Shown: positions 36,815 to 46,362, counted from the stretch's first letter. The stretch: 64,000 nt of DNA from Nitrospirota bacterium (GCA_021785195.1 JAJYGC010000016.1:59650-123649); one strand, 5' to 3'. Numbers and translations are program-made. Notes: generated by a model not told the origin, from the letters alone.

Positions 36815-37687
36815 CTACTTTTGACCTGCCGGCACGGCGGTTCCCTTGGTGGCTGCCTCTGCCGCAATCATTGATACCAATGCCTGATTGTTGATCTTGA
36901 CCGTGACGGTGCTCCTGAGATGGTTGATTAAAGTCTGGTAAAGGGATTTGTTTTGCTGGTTGCTCAAGTAGCTCCGGATCCCCTCCCGGGCTTGATCCAT
37001 CGTCAGTTGAACTCCTTTGACAGACCGGTCAATCTTGAAATAGTGCACTCCATCCTTCAATTCGACGGGTCCGGTCACAGATCCCTCGGGAACGCCAAAA
37101 AAATAAGAAGTGAATTTGGGCGGCACCGTTCCTTCATAAAGTTTTCCGACCGACCCCCCCTTGTACGCCTTGATCGCTTTGGAAAAACCTCCCCGGTGCT
37201 TCAGTCGGGAAGCCATTTTCGTAGCCACTTGTCCGGAGGGGAACACGACCTGCCTGACTTCGACATATCCGGGCTGGCGAATTTCTTTTTGGTGTTTCTG
37301 ATAATAGGCGGCAATATCGGCATCAGAAACCTTGACCTTTGAATCGACCTCTTTTTTTAAAATGGTCTTTCTGAGCAATTGATCCTCATAGGACTTGATT
37401 TTATTTTGGAACTCGGGGGTCTTATCCAAGCCTTCCTTGCGGGCTTCCATCGCCAGGAGGGAATTATCCACCATCTGGTTGAGAAGCTCGGAGGTTACAT
37501 TGGGGTCCTTGGAGGCGTTTAGCCCCATTTCTTGAAGTTTCTTCTGGAGTTCAGCCTTGGTAATCGTCTGGTCTCCCACCTTTGCCAGTTCATCCGGAGT
37601 TGTTGTATTCGCGTGGTGGCAAGAGGCAAAGAAAAAGGGGAGAGCCGCGAGTAGCAAGACGGAAATGTGGTGGTTTGTTTTTTTCAA
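36815..37687 (-). CDS. PrsA/PpiC-like foldase lipoprotein
   Basis: The 290-residue product has a lipoprotein signal sequence (LLLAALPFFFASC) and a PrsA/SurA-like helical N-domain (VGDQTITKAELQKKLQ...LLNQMVDNSLLAMEA). The parvulin-like domain (~150-245) is reduced: VEVRQVVFP and GGSVGKLYEGTVPPKFTSYFFGVPEGSVTGPVELKDGVHYFKI. It lies between mfd and the other two foldase genes, all in the same direction with short gaps. Enzyme activity is uncertain; chaperone function is more likely. Confidence 0.85.
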   Translation of the reverse strand: MKKTNHHISVLLLAALPFFFASCHHANTTTPDELAKVGDQTITKAELQKKLQEMGLNASKDPNVTSELLNQMVDNSLLAMEARKEGLDKTPEFQNKIKSYEDQLLRKTILKKEVDSKVKVSDADIAAYYQKHQKEIRQPGYVEVRQVVFPSGQVATKMASRLKHRGGFSKAIKAYKGGSVGKLYEGTVPPKFTSYFFGVPEGSVTGPVELKDGVHYFKIDRSVKGVQLTMDQAREGIRSYLSNQQNKSLYQTLINHLRSTVTVKINNQALVSMIAAEAATKGTAVPAGQK

Positions 37688-37724
37688 AATGGTCTCCTTG
37701 ATTGTTGGGTGCTGCCTGGACTGT

Positions 37725-40700
37725 TCATGTCAACTGATCCTGGGAGGCAATTCCCACATTTGACAGAATATCCCCTATATGTTGGAGGTCATCGCAGAAT
37801 GTGTTGGGTGAACCCAGAAGGGTCAGTGTCAGGTCAGGGTTTGCCCAGATGCGTCCTTCAAAGAACTCGGACAGGTGCTGGATTTTTTCGGGAGTCAAAA
37901 TTCCGAAAAATGAGGGTTTGAGGAAGAGTTCACGGTCTCTGACCTTGACTTCCGAAAACCCGTGACGAGATGCCAGGATGCGGAGCCTTGCGCCTAGAAA
38001 AAGCCCTCTTGCGGACCTTGGCAGCGGTCCAAACCGGTCGGTCACCTCGTTCTCGATCGCAAGGATTTCGGAAAGTTCTTTCGAGTGGGCAAGCCGTCTA
38101 TAAAAATCGATGCGTTGCGCAGGATGTTCGATGTATTCCTCGGGAAAGCGGAACTCCCTTCCAAGGTCGACCCTGATCGGTTCTTCAGGGACCGGAAGGG
38201 CCTCGGGTTCAATTCTGGTCTGGATGGCTTCTTCCACCATTTCCAGATAAAGGTCCAATCCCACCAAGGCGATATGGCCTGTCTGCTGGTGTCCAAGAAG
38301 GCTTCCGGCCCCCCTGATTTCAAGGTCCCTCATGGCAATCTGGTATCCGGATCCCAGACTGGTATTGTCCTGCAATGTCCTCAGTCTCTTGCGGGCCAGA
38401 TCTGTCAGTGCCGAGTCGCCCGGGATCAGAAAATAGGAATAGGCCTGTTGCCCGGACCGTCCCACGCGTCCACGAATTTGATAAAGCTCTGAAATTCCGA
38501 ACAGGTCAGCCCGGTTCACCAGGATTGTATTGGCGCCTGGAATGTCAAGACCGGATTCCACAATGGCAGTGGACACAAGAATCCGGTAGTGGCGATGGAT
38601 GAAACGGTCCATGACATCTTCCATCATGGAGTCGTCCATTTGTCCGTGGGCCATTCCAATCGGGACATCGGGAAAAAGCCTGGAAAGATAGTGGACGATT
38701 CGGGCAATCGTCTGGACCCGATTATGGATGAAAAACACCTGGCCATCACGAGCCAGTTCCCGATCGATCGCTTCCCGGATTCGATGCCGGTCGAATGGCA
38801 GGATTGCAGTCTTGATAGGTTTTCTTCCAGGGGGTGGGGTCATGATGAAACTGATTCCCCGAAGCCCTGAAAGGGACATCTGGAGTGTGCGGGGAATCGG
38901 TGTTGCGGATAGGGTCAGCACGTCCAGGTTGGGGTATCGGGTTTTAAGCCTTTCCTTTTGACCGACCCCAAAGCGCTGTTCTTCGTCAATGATCAACAGT
39001 CCCAGATCACGAAAGGTGGTCTCCTTACTGATCAGCGCGGTTGTCCCGATGAGGATGTCAATCGCACCCAGTCCGGCTTCTTTTCTGATTCGCCGAACAT
39101 CCGCGGGGGTCACTGTTCTGGAGATCAGTCCCATTGTGACCGGGAATCCGGAAAACCGTTCCCTGAATGTTTCATAGTGCTGCATGGCCAAAAGGGTGGT
39201 AGGGACAAGAACGGCGACCTGTTTTCCGTCAGCGACGGCCTTGAACGCTGCCCTCATGGCAATCTCTGTTTTACCAAATCCGACATCTCCAAGGACGAGG
39301 CGGTCCATTGGAACGGGTGATTCCATGTCAGAAGACACAGCGTTCCATGCCTCTTCCTGATCGGGGGTCATGTCGTATGGGAAGGCATTTTCAAACTCCC
39401 TGACCATCAGTGAATCTGTGGAATAGGAAAACCCGGAGACTGTCTTTCGTTTGGCATAGAGATCAACAAGTTCTTGCGAAATCTTTTCGATTTCCTTTCG
39501 GACCCGGGCCCGGGTCCGATTCCATGTTTGCCCACCCAGGCGATCCAATGTCGGAGTCAGTCCTTCGGGTCCCCGGTAGGGCTGCAGAAGGTCCGCGTGA
39601 TTTACCGGAACATAGAGCTTTTCCTGGTCTCGATACTCAACGACAAAAAACTCGCCCGGGATCGTCCCGACCTCGATCTCCCGAAGTCCCCGGTAGATCC
39701 CGATTCCGTGTTGCAAATGGACGACTGGCTCGCCTTCGTTAAGGGGCGGGCGATCCTTTCTATAGACGGGGGATGCGGTTGAGAATGTTTTATGGATCCT
39801 TGGTTCCATTCTCTTTCTGAACAGGTATCCGTCTGAAACCACAAGGAGGTTGTCATCCGGGAGATAGAATCCCTCACCGATATCTCCAATGGTTGTGAAG
39901 ACAGTTTTCGAAGATCGGTTTTCCCGAGCGGGGAGATCGGAAAGGTCTCCGATCGGGCTGGAAAGGATGTCCTGATTGGCGAGGAGGTCCTGGAAGCGGT
40001 CCCGTTGTCCACGTGTTCTGAAGATGCTGATCAGCGTGGTACTTTGCAGAAGTTCGGGAATTTTTGAAAGCCACGAATCATCCTGATGGAGGATCGATTC
40101 CGGAGACCGTGCAAGGAAGGAGTTTTCATCTTCGGCCAATGAAGACAACAGGATGGAAGGATATCCCGATTCGAAACGGTCAAAGCCTTCGGTCGGGTGA
40201 AACAGGAATCCTTGTTCAGGAGCGGGGAGAAAGTCCTTCTCCTGATCGGACAAACTCTCCCATCCTTCCCTGACGCGAGCGGCCCATTCCTCTTTTTTGT
40301 GCAAGAGGGCTGTTGGGTCCTCAATGAGGAGAACCGGACTCTCCGAATAATCCAGTGGTGAACAGGTGTCTGGATAAAAAAATGACGAAAATCGCTCGAT
40401 GCCTGGTGGAAGGGGTGAGGATTGATGTTGTCGGAGCCATTCAAGACTGGAGTCCGGCAAGTTTTTTTCTTCTGGGGAAATCCATTCGACGCCCGGAAGG
40501 ATGTCGATCCGAGATAGGCTTGAAAAAGATTTTTGTGTGTTGACGTCGAAGGTCCGTATTGAGGAAAGAAGGTTGTCATCCCATTCAAGTCTGACCGGTT
40601 CTGGATGGGACGGTGTATAGAGGTCAAGGATGCCTCCCCGAACGGCAAATTCAGCCGGGGAAGACACCTGTGAGACCCTGAGGAAACCGAGACGGACAAG

Positions 40701-41183
40701 TGCTTCAGAAAGTTCTTCCCGGTTTGATGTTTCTCCCACGGAGAGGTTCCATGAGATTTTCCTGAAAATGGAGGGAGGGATCGTTTTCCGGACAATGGCC
40801 GGAAAGGTCGTCACCACCACGTCGATTGGTTCCCGGGAAAGGCGGGAAAGTGCATGAATCCGTTCGGCCCGGATAAAATCCGGGGGGCTTTCGGGTTCAT
40901 AGGGGAGGACTTCTTCTTCAGGCAGAAAACACAAAGAGAAAGGATCGTCGAGGAGTTCCCTGAAGGTTTCAAGGGACTGCATCAGGTAATGTGCCTTTTC
41001 GATGGTCCCCGCCACGATCCAGAGTGTCTTTCCGGAGAGTGCGGATTTCCCGAGGATCGGAACGAGAGGGATCGCATCCCCATGAAATCCCGATAGCCTG
41101 ATCAATGGGCATGTGGGGTCGGTGGAAAGGGGAGACAGTTTCGCCAGAAGTTTTTGCTGGAATTGAAAATATGGGGTCATCAT
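37725..41183 (-). CDS. mfd: Transcription-repair coupling factor
   Basis: The 1152-residue product has the whole Mfd architecture: UvrB-like N-terminal homology region, the RNA polymerase interaction domain (GEPVVHLQHGIGIYRGL, VEYRDQEKLYVPVNHADLL), and the superfamily 2 translocase with Walker A LVLGDVGFGKTEIAMRA, IIDEEQRFGVGQKERL, SATPIPRTL and the ATPase motif GRVGRSGQQAYSY. A C-terminal TRCF domain follows. It removes RNA polymerase stalled at DNA damage and recruits UvrA. The start overlaps the hldE stop by 4 bases. Confidence 0.97.
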   Translation of the reverse strand: MMTPYFQFQQKLLAKLSPLSTDPTCPLIRLSGFHGDAIPLVPILGKSALSGKTLWIVAGTIEKAHYLMQSLETFRELLDDPFSLCFLPEEEVLPYEPESPPDFIRAERIHALSRLSREPIDVVVTTFPAIVRKTIPPSIFRKISWNLSVGETSNREELSEALVRLGFLRVSQVSSPAEFAVRGGILDLYTPSHPEPVRLEWDDNLLSSIRTFDVNTQKSFSSLSRIDILPGVEWISPEEKNLPDSSLEWLRQHQSSPLPPGIERFSSFFYPDTCSPLDYSESPVLLIEDPTALLHKKEEWAARVREGWESLSDQEKDFLPAPEQGFLFHPTEGFDRFESGYPSILLSSLAEDENSFLARSPESILHQDDSWLSKIPELLQSTTLISIFRTRGQRDRFQDLLANQDILSSPIGDLSDLPARENRSSKTVFTTIGDIGEGFYLPDDNLLVVSDGYLFRKRMEPRIHKTFSTASPVYRKDRPPLNEGEPVVHLQHGIGIYRGLREIEVGTIPGEFFVVEYRDQEKLYVPVNHADLLQPYRGPEGLTPTLDRLGGQTWNRTRARVRKEIEKISQELVDLYAKRKTVSGFSYSTDSLMVREFENAFPYDMTPDQEEAWNAVSSDMESPVPMDRLVLGDVGFGKTEIAMRAAFKAVADGKQVAVLVPTTLLAMQHYETFRERFSGFPVTMGLISRTVTPADVRRIRKEAGLGAIDILIGTTALISKETTFRDLGLLIIDEEQRFGVGQKERLKTRYPNLDVLTLSATPIPRTLQMSLSGLRGISFIMTPPPGRKPIKTAILPFDRHRIREAIDRELARDGQVFFIHNRVQTIARIVHYLSRLFPDVPIGMAHGQMDDSMMEDVMDRFIHRHYRILVSTAIVESGLDIPGANTILVNRADLFGISELYQIRGRVGRSGQQAYSYFLIPGDSALTDLARKRLRTLQDNTSLGSGYQIAMRDLEIRGAGSLLGHQQTGHIALVGLDLYLEMVEEAIQTRIEPEALPVPEEPIRVDLGREFRFPEEYIEHPAQRIDFYRRLAHSKELSEILAIENEVTDRFGPLPRSARGLFLGARLRILASRHGFSEVKVRDRELFLKPSFFGILTPEKIQHLSEFFEGRIWANPDLTLTLLGSPNTFCDDLQHIGDILSNVGIASQDQLT

Positions 41184-41668
41184 TCTGGCCCAGAGGGCCC
41201 TTCACTCCGATAGCGTTCGAGGATCCGTTCAATAATAAGCGTCGTGGAAGAATCCGGAAGAAGGGGGATGGAGAGAACGTTGCCCCCCCTCCGGAGGACA
41301 AGATCACTCCCGATGATCCGATCCGGCGTCCAGTCCCCTCCCTTTACCAGAATATCCGGCTCCAGAAGGGCAATTAGCTCATAGGGCGTTGGCTCATCAA
41401 AAAGGGTGACGGCGTCCACGCAGGAGAGCGCAGAGAGAACCCGAGCCCTTCTCAATTCCTGGATCATTGGCCGGTTTGGACCTTTCAGGGTTTGCACCGA
41501 GCGATCCGTATTGAGCGCTACAATCAGGTAATCGCCTGTTTGCCGGGCTTTTTCGAGGACCTCAATATGCCCGGCATGGACCAAGTCAAAGCAACCGTTT
41601 GTAAAGACTATCCTCTTCCCTGACCGACGAATGGAAACGACCTTTTCGAGCAGGTCGGCCCTTGTCAT
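41180..41668 (-). CDS. hldE: D-glycero-beta-D-manno-heptose 1-phosphate adenylyltransferase (RfaE domain II)
   Basis: The 162-residue product is the cytidylyltransferase-like domain of HldE: FTNGCFDLVHAGHIEVLEKAR is the signature with the HxGH motif, and LVKGGDWTPDRIIG is conserved in the family. It makes ADP-heptose precursor from heptose-1-phosphate; the kinase domain I is not present here and must be encoded elsewhere. ATG 41668 gives the usual length; the frame is open far upstream into gmhA. Next to gmhA it marks a heptose pathway for LPS. Confidence 0.92.
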   Translation of the reverse strand: MTRADLLEKVVSIRRSGKRIVFTNGCFDLVHAGHIEVLEKARQTGDYLIVALNTDRSVQTLKGPNRPMIQELRRARVLSALSCVDAVTLFDEPTPYELIALLEPDILVKGGDWTPDRIIGSDLVLRRGGNVLSIPLLPDSSTTLIIERILERYRSEGPSGPE

Positions 41669-41705
41669 CAGTTTTTGGGCGGTTCCGGAAAAGGTGGAGG
41701 CGGAA

Positions 41706-42320
41706 TCAGGAAGCAAAGAGCTCTTCCTCAACCAGTTCGCAAAGAATATGCCCCACAGTGATATGGCACTCCTGAATTCTGGGTGTAAGTTTCGATGGAA
41801 CAACAAGGGCAAGGTCCACCTTATCCTTGATTTGTCCCCCTGTTCCTCCGGTAAGGGCCATTGTTCTAAGGCCCTTCTCCCGAGCTTTTGAAAGACCGCT
41901 CAGCACGTTCCGGGAATTTCCGCTTGTACTGATTCCAATGGCAAGATCACCTTCAAGACCGTAGGCTTCGACCTCCCTGGAGAAAATGTTTTCGTAGCTG
42001 AAGTCATTTGCGATGCTCGTGAGTGTGGCAATGTTGGTGCCCAGTGCCATCGCAGGAAGTCCTGCCCGGTTTTTGTAAAACCGGCTGACGAGCTCTCCAG
42101 CGATGTGCATGGCATCTGTTGAACTCCCGCCGTTGCCAAAGATCAGGATTTTTTTTCCGGAACGAAGAACCTCGGTCATCCACTGCGCGGCTTGGATGAT
42201 CCGGGGGAGGGATTCCCTCACGAACTCCTGTTTTGCCGCGATGCTTTCCATAAACAGGAGCTGGATCCTGTTTGACCATTCTTCCATATGCTGCGTGGAG
42301 AATCCATTTTGGTTGCTCAT
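41706..42320 (-). CDS. gmhA: Sedoheptulose-7-phosphate isomerase
   Basis: The 204-residue product is a SIS-domain isomerase: ILIFGNGGSSTDAMHIAGELV and GISTSGNSRNVLSGL are the GmhA substrate loops, and ECHITVGHILCELVEE carries the active-site histidine. It performs the first step of ADP-heptose synthesis for the LPS core. ATG 42320 is chosen as the first ATG of the domain; 11 further codons are open upstream. It precedes hldE by 37 bases in the same operon. Confidence 0.94.
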   Translation of the reverse strand: MSNQNGFSTQHMEEWSNRIQLLFMESIAAKQEFVRESLPRIIQAAQWMTEVLRSGKKILIFGNGGSSTDAMHIAGELVSRFYKNRAGLPAMALGTNIATLTSIANDFSYENIFSREVEAYGLEGDLAIGISTSGNSRNVLSGLSKAREKGLRTMALTGGTGGQIKDKVDLALVVPSKLTPRIQECHITVGHILCELVEEELFAS

Positions 42321-42374
42321 TGATTGGCCCCATCCTCTATGATAAAAACGCATTAGGACATCATGTGGAAAGAT

Positions 42375-43691
42375 TCAGTTCCCGGTTTCAGGACGTCCCT
42401 GATCCAGCCATTCGCGTGTGCGGTATAGCGCACGATGAAATTTTTCGAGAGACTCCTTGATGACGCCGTCATCATGACGTGTGGAAAGGAAGAATGCCTC
42501 AAACTGGGAAGGAGGGAGGTAGATCCCTTCCAGAAGGCACTCTTTGAAGAACTTTCGGAAAATTTCTGTATCACTTTTTGAGGCAGACTGCCAGTCTTTC
42601 ACGGGTTCGCTGGTAAAGAAGACCGTCATCATGGAGCCCATCCGGTTTATTCGTATGGGAATCCCAAGGGAACGGGAGATTGCATGCAGTCCATCGGCAA
42701 GCATCCGGCCTTTTTCTTCAAGAAGGGAATAAAGCGCCGGAGTTTTCAGCCGTTGAAGGGTCGCAACACCTGCAGCCATTGCCACCGGGTTTCCTGAGAG
42801 GGTTCCTGCCTGGTACATCGGTCCATCGGGGGATACGTTTTTCATGATGTCTGCCGAACCGCCGTATGCTCCCACCGGTAATCCTCCGCCAATGATTTTT
42901 CCCAAGGTGGTGATGTCCGGTTCAAATGCCAGCAGAATCTGGACTCCTCCATACGTCTGCCGGAAACCGGTCATGACCTCATCGGCGATCAGGATGGTAC
43001 CGTGGTGTTCTGTCTGGGTTCGCAATTCCCTGAGAAACTCATCATCCGGAACGATGACACCCATGTTTCCCGCAACAGGTTCAACGATGGCACAGGCAAT
43101 GGTATCCCCTTCCCGTTGAAACAAATCCCTGAGTGCCTGGGGATTGTTGTACGGAAGTGTCAGCGTTTCCCTGGCCAGGACTTCCGGAACCCCAGCGCTG
43201 TCAGGAACCCCAAAGGTTGCGCCACCCGAACCTGATTTGACCAGGAGTGAGTCCGCGTGACCATGGTAACCCCCCTCAAATTTCAGAATTCTTGTCCGCC
43301 CCGTGTGCGCCCGGGAGACCCGGATTGCCGACATGGTCGCTTCCGTTCCGGAGTTGACAAAACGAAGTCGCTCCATCAGGGGGAAGGCTGAGCGGACCAT
43401 CTCTCCCAACTGGAGTTCCACTTCAGTTGGCGCTCCGAAGGAGATTCCCTTCTTGGCGGTATCGCAGATGAACTGGAGAACGTTCGGATCGTTGTGGCCT
43501 AGAATGTGTGGGCCGTAGGAGAGAACAAAGTCGATGTATTCATTCTGGTCTACGTCCCAGATTCTGCAACCCTCCCCCCGGTCTATGAATGGTGGGGAAC
43601 CCCCCACTGCCTTGAAGGCACGGACCGGACTGCTGACGCCCCCTGGAAAAATCTGGCGGCTCTTCCTGAACAACTCTTCGGATCGGGACAA
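42375..43691 (-). CDS. hemL: Glutamate-1-semialdehyde 2,1-aminomutase
   Basis: The 438-residue product is a PLP-dependent aminotransferase of class III. FPGGVSSPVRAFKAVGG, FVNSGTEATMSAIRVSRAHT, KFEGGYHGHADSLLVKSGSG, LIADEVMTGFR and TTLGKIIGGGLPVGAYGG (with the PLP lysine) are diagnostic of HemL. It forms 5-aminolevulinate in the C5 pathway to heme. The start is TTG with AGGAG five bases upstream. Confidence 0.97.
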   Translation of the reverse strand: MSRSEELFRKSRQIFPGGVSSPVRAFKAVGGSPPFIDRGEGCRIWDVDQNEYIDFVLSYGPHILGHNDPNVLQFICDTAKKGISFGAPTEVELQLGEMVRSAFPLMERLRFVNSGTEATMSAIRVSRAHTGRTRILKFEGGYHGHADSLLVKSGSGGATFGVPDSAGVPEVLARETLTLPYNNPQALRDLFQREGDTIACAIVEPVAGNMGVIVPDDEFLRELRTQTEHHGTILIADEVMTGFRQTYGGVQILLAFEPDITTLGKIIGGGLPVGAYGGSADIMKNVSPDGPMYQAGTLSGNPVAMAAGVATLQRLKTPALYSLLEEKGRMLADGLHAISRSLGIPIRINRMGSMMTVFFTSEPVKDWQSASKSDTEIFRKFFKECLLEGIYLPPSQFEAFFLSTRHDDGVIKESLEKFHRALYRTREWLDQGRPETGN

Positions 43692-43718
43692 TGGAACTCC
43701 TGACGTGTTGGATTGCTA

Positions 43719-43750
43719 TCCTGTGGGTAGGTGTTCCAATCCCCACAGGA
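43719..43750 (-). promoter_or_regulatory. Hairpin in the leader of hemL
   Basis: TCCTGTGGG and CCCACAGGA form a perfect 9-bp stem with a 14-base loop, about 28 bases upstream of the hemL start. No T tract follows in the direction of hemL. A role in regulation is only a possibility. Confidence 0.35.
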
Positions 43751-43992
43751 GTCAATGGTCAATAATTCTCAGGGGGTATTCAATAGATAATGCATCCACC
43801 TAGATTCCCCCATTATAAGTCTTCTTTGTCAAGGGTTCAAAGGTTCGGGGGGTTCAGGTCAAGTTTTCCCCATAGGGACAATCTCCCTTCATTTTAAAAT
43901 GTGACTTGAGGTATTCTTGGCGTGAGGATGGGTGTATCTTGAAATCTCAGACCATGCATGATCGTTTTTTTCTTATGATTTGGGAGGTGAGG

Positions 43993-44205
43993 ATGCAATC
44001 TTACGATGAGATCAAGAATCGGGTATTGGAATTGAGGGGTATGTTTGAGAAAGACCAGACCATCGACAGCAAGATGTGGGAAAGGGTGGTTGAGGCAATT
44101 GATGAGGGGGAGGAGAAAGGGTGGTTAAGCGGGGAGAATGCTGGGTCCCTCAGGGACCATCTTTCTGAACTGGAACAGGAAATGAAAGCGCTTGAGAATT
44201 TTTGA
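43993..44205 (+). CDS. Small acidic helical protein of unknown function
   Basis: The 70-residue product is predicted all-helical and acidic, with no recognised motif (QSYDEIKNRVLEL, MWERVVEAIDEGEEKG). The ATG at 43993 has GGAGGTGAGG immediately upstream, a very strong ribosome binding site; the open frame upstream lacks one. It is followed after 50 bases by a J-domain protein gene in the same direction. Confidence 0.6.
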   Translation: MQSYDEIKNRVLELRGMFEKDQTIDSKMWERVVEAIDEGEEKGWLSGENAGSLRDHLSELEQEMKALENF

Positions 44206-44255
44206 GGGCCGAGCTTCTTGTGGCAAATGCGTGATGAAGAAGGTGGTCGGGTTGC

Positions 44256-44834
44256 ATGGCAGGTGATTTTTATCGGGTAAGAGGAGAAATTCGCCGACTG
44301 ATCGAGGATCTGGAAGGAAAAAGTCGGTCAGGGATGGACCTTGCCATGGATCGGATGTTTGCGCTCCAGCCTGAAACCTATTTGCGTTATGAAGAACGTT
44401 TTTCGGAGTTGGTCCGTTTGCTGGATTGCCTCAGGGAAGAACTTGACGGCATCCAGGATTGGGGTGCCCTTGACCGCATCCAGAGAAGAGTTTTTTTTCT
44501 GGAGGAGCGGTTTGAGGATGTGGATAGCGTTTTAAGAAATCGACCCAGAAAAATTCGGTCCCGAATCTCCATGGAAAGTCTGTTCAGGGTTTCATCCAGG
44601 GCTGGTGGTCGCCAGAGAACTCCTCCGAATGGTGACATTCGATCTTTCGAGGAGGCACGCGAAGTGTTGGGTGTGGATGAGAAGGCGCAGTTTCCAGAGG
44701 TCCGGCGCCGGTTTCGAAAGCTGATGAAGGAACTCCACCCTGATATTCGGATGGGCGACAGGAGTGCAGAGGGCCAAATGAGGAATGTGATATCTGCCTA
44801 TGAGTTCTTGAAGCAAAACATGATGCCTTCGTAG
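44256..44834 (+). CDS. Protein with C-terminal J domain
   Basis: The 192-residue product has a helical N-terminal part (~1-120) of unknown family and a C-terminal J domain (~130-190): EEAREVLGVDEKAQFPEVRRRFRKLMKELHPDIRMG, with the HPD tripeptide that stimulates DnaK ATPase. It should be a specialised DnaK co-chaperone. The gene lies just before the oxidoreductase operons, ~290 bases upstream of the first alpha subunit; a link to assembly of the complex is a guess. Confidence 0.8.
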   Translation: MAGDFYRVRGEIRRLIEDLEGKSRSGMDLAMDRMFALQPETYLRYEERFSELVRLLDCLREELDGIQDWGALDRIQRRVFFLEERFEDVDSVLRNRPRKIRSRISMESLFRVSSRAGGRQRTPPNGDIRSFEEAREVLGVDEKAQFPEVRRRFRKLMKELHPDIRMGDRSAEGQMRNVISAYEFLKQNMMPS

Positions 44835-44847
44835 GAACTTGTCCGGT

Positions 44848-44877
44848 TTGACTCGAACTTGATTGACATGGTATCTT
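44848..44877 (+). promoter_or_regulatory. Possible promoter of the first oxidoreductase operon
   Basis: TTGACT, 18-base spacer, TATCTT. It would give a leader of ~235 bases before the alpha subunit gene, containing the small open frame at 44941. Confidence 0.4.
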
Positions 44878-44940
44878 CCCAAGACTAAGTGATCAGGAAA
44901 CCACTCGGTCCAGCCTTGGTGTGTTCGGGGCCAACTGACT

Positions 44941-45090
44941 ATGGAACGGTTGATCTACAAAGTAAGCTGGGAAGGTTGTTGCATCTTTCTATATGAAGCG
45001 GATGGGCGAAGCCTTGACTGGATTCGCATGATGGACGTGTTGTCCGGTCCGGAGTGTGCAGGGGACGTTTTCCTCGGTACAGAATATTGA
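44941..45090 (+). CDS. Possible 49-residue leader protein of the oxidoreductase operon
   Basis: An ATG frame of 49 codons (starting MERLIYKVSWEGCCIFLYEA, ending with TGA) lies 30 bases before the alpha subunit start. It has two adjacent cysteines and a plausible amino acid mix, but only a distant GGGG as ribosome binding site. It may be chance, a small protein or a translated leader. Confidence 0.3.
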   Translation: MERLIYKVSWEGCCIFLYEADGRSLDWIRMMDVLSGPECAGDVFLGTEY

Positions 45091-45120
45091 TGTTGAAGAT
45101 TGGTCCTAAGGAGATTGAAA

Positions 45121-46362
45121 ATGGCAGATAGTGCTGGAGTCGAGGTAAAGCCGGGACAGGCAGTCCAGGCCCCCCCGCAGGCTGCGTCAGCAGGTTCCGA
45201 GGCATCCCGCCAGCGGGTTGTTTCCCCTGAATACATGTTCTTCGAGGCTCCCCGGGAGCGGGCATTCATCACGGGTTCTGAAGCAGCGAAGGAGGCGATC
45301 CGCCGGGCAAATGTCGACATCGCCATTTCCTATCCGATTACGCCGCAGAGTGAAACGATGCAACAGGTCGGTGCACTTTGGGCAGAAGGGTATGTAAAGG
45401 AATATTACCGTGGTGAGGAAGAATTCGGTGTGATGTCAGCCATTGCTGGAGCATCCCGATCCGGTGCGCGATCCCTGACTGCTACCGCTGGTCCGGGGTT
45501 GATGCGTGGGATGGAGGTTGTTGCGTCATGGCCAGGCGGACGCATGCCATTGGTCCTTCTGATCATGTGTCGCGTGATCAATGCTCCTCTCTCCATTCAG
45601 CCAGACAATGCAGAGCTTGCCTATCTTCTGAACAGCGGCAACATCATCTTCCATGCCGAGAACCAGCAGGATTTCTTTGATTTTGCCCTCAAGGCATTCA
45701 TCATCTCGGAAAAACCCGAGGTCACCCTTCCTGTGGCTGTGGCCGTGGATGGATTTTTTGTGACCCATGCCCGGGGATATGTCATGCTGCCGCCAAGCGA
45801 CATCAAGCTTACACCGAGGGATCCATACCATGAGGCCATTCCTGCCATGGACAATGAAAACCCGCCCGCCCGTATTTCAAGGGATGCTCCAATTCAGAAA
45901 AGCAACTTCATCAGCTATCATGTCCATGCCTCTTGGCAGCAGGAAGTTTGGGCAGCGGTCGAGCGCTCCCGCAAGTATATAGACAAATATATGGGTGGTC
46001 TGGTGGAGGTGGTAAATCCTGATGCCGATACAATCATTGTGGCTTCGGGAAGTGCTGTTTCCCAATCCCGTGAGGCAGTCCGTCAGGCAGAGGAAGATCT
46101 GGGAGAGCGGATTGGCCTGGTCAAGGTTCGGTCCCTTCGACCGTTCCCAACACGGGAGTTGCGCGAAGCCTGCAAGAATGCCAAGCGTATTCTTGTCCCT
46201 GAGTTCAACTGCGTAGGGTGGTTGCATCGCGAGGTCTGTACCGCACTGTATGGTTACTCGAATGCAGAGATTATCCCGGGGCCCCGCGTGTTTGGTGGTA
46301 TCTCCTTGCCAACGGAAATGATTCTTCAATACATCTTTCCTGACAAGAAGTTTGCGTTTTGA
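45121..46362 (+). CDS. 2-oxoacid:ferredoxin oxidoreductase alpha subunit (cluster 1)
   Basis: The 413-residue product belongs to the PorA/ForA type. FITGSEAAKEAIRRANVDIA, the substrate-pocket motif SYPITPQSETMQQVGAL and ATAGPGLMRGMEVVASWPGG are typical of the N-terminal domain; RSLRPFPTRELREACKNAKRILVPEFN belongs to the C-terminal domain. With beta, gamma and delta it forms an enzyme that reduces CO2 plus acyl-CoA to pyruvate or 2-oxoglutarate with reduced ferredoxin. Which 2-oxoacid is used cannot be read. ATG 45121 has AAGGAG seven bases upstream. It is roughly half identical by eye to the alpha subunit at 49405, showing a cluster duplication. Confidence 0.93.
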   Translation: MADSAGVEVKPGQAVQAPPQAASAGSEASRQRVVSPEYMFFEAPRERAFITGSEAAKEAIRRANVDIAISYPITPQSETMQQVGALWAEGYVKEYYRGEEEFGVMSAIAGASRSGARSLTATAGPGLMRGMEVVASWPGGRMPLVLLIMCRVINAPLSIQPDNAELAYLLNSGNIIFHAENQQDFFDFALKAFIISEKPEVTLPVAVAVDGFFVTHARGYVMLPPSDIKLTPRDPYHEAIPAMDNENPPARISRDAPIQKSNFISYHVHASWQQEVWAAVERSRKYIDKYMGGLVEVVNPDADTIIVASGSAVSQSREAVRQAEEDLGERIGLVKVRSLRPFPTRELREACKNAKRILVPEFNCVGWLHREVCTALYGYSNAEIIPGPRVFGGISLPTEMILQYIFPDKKFAF

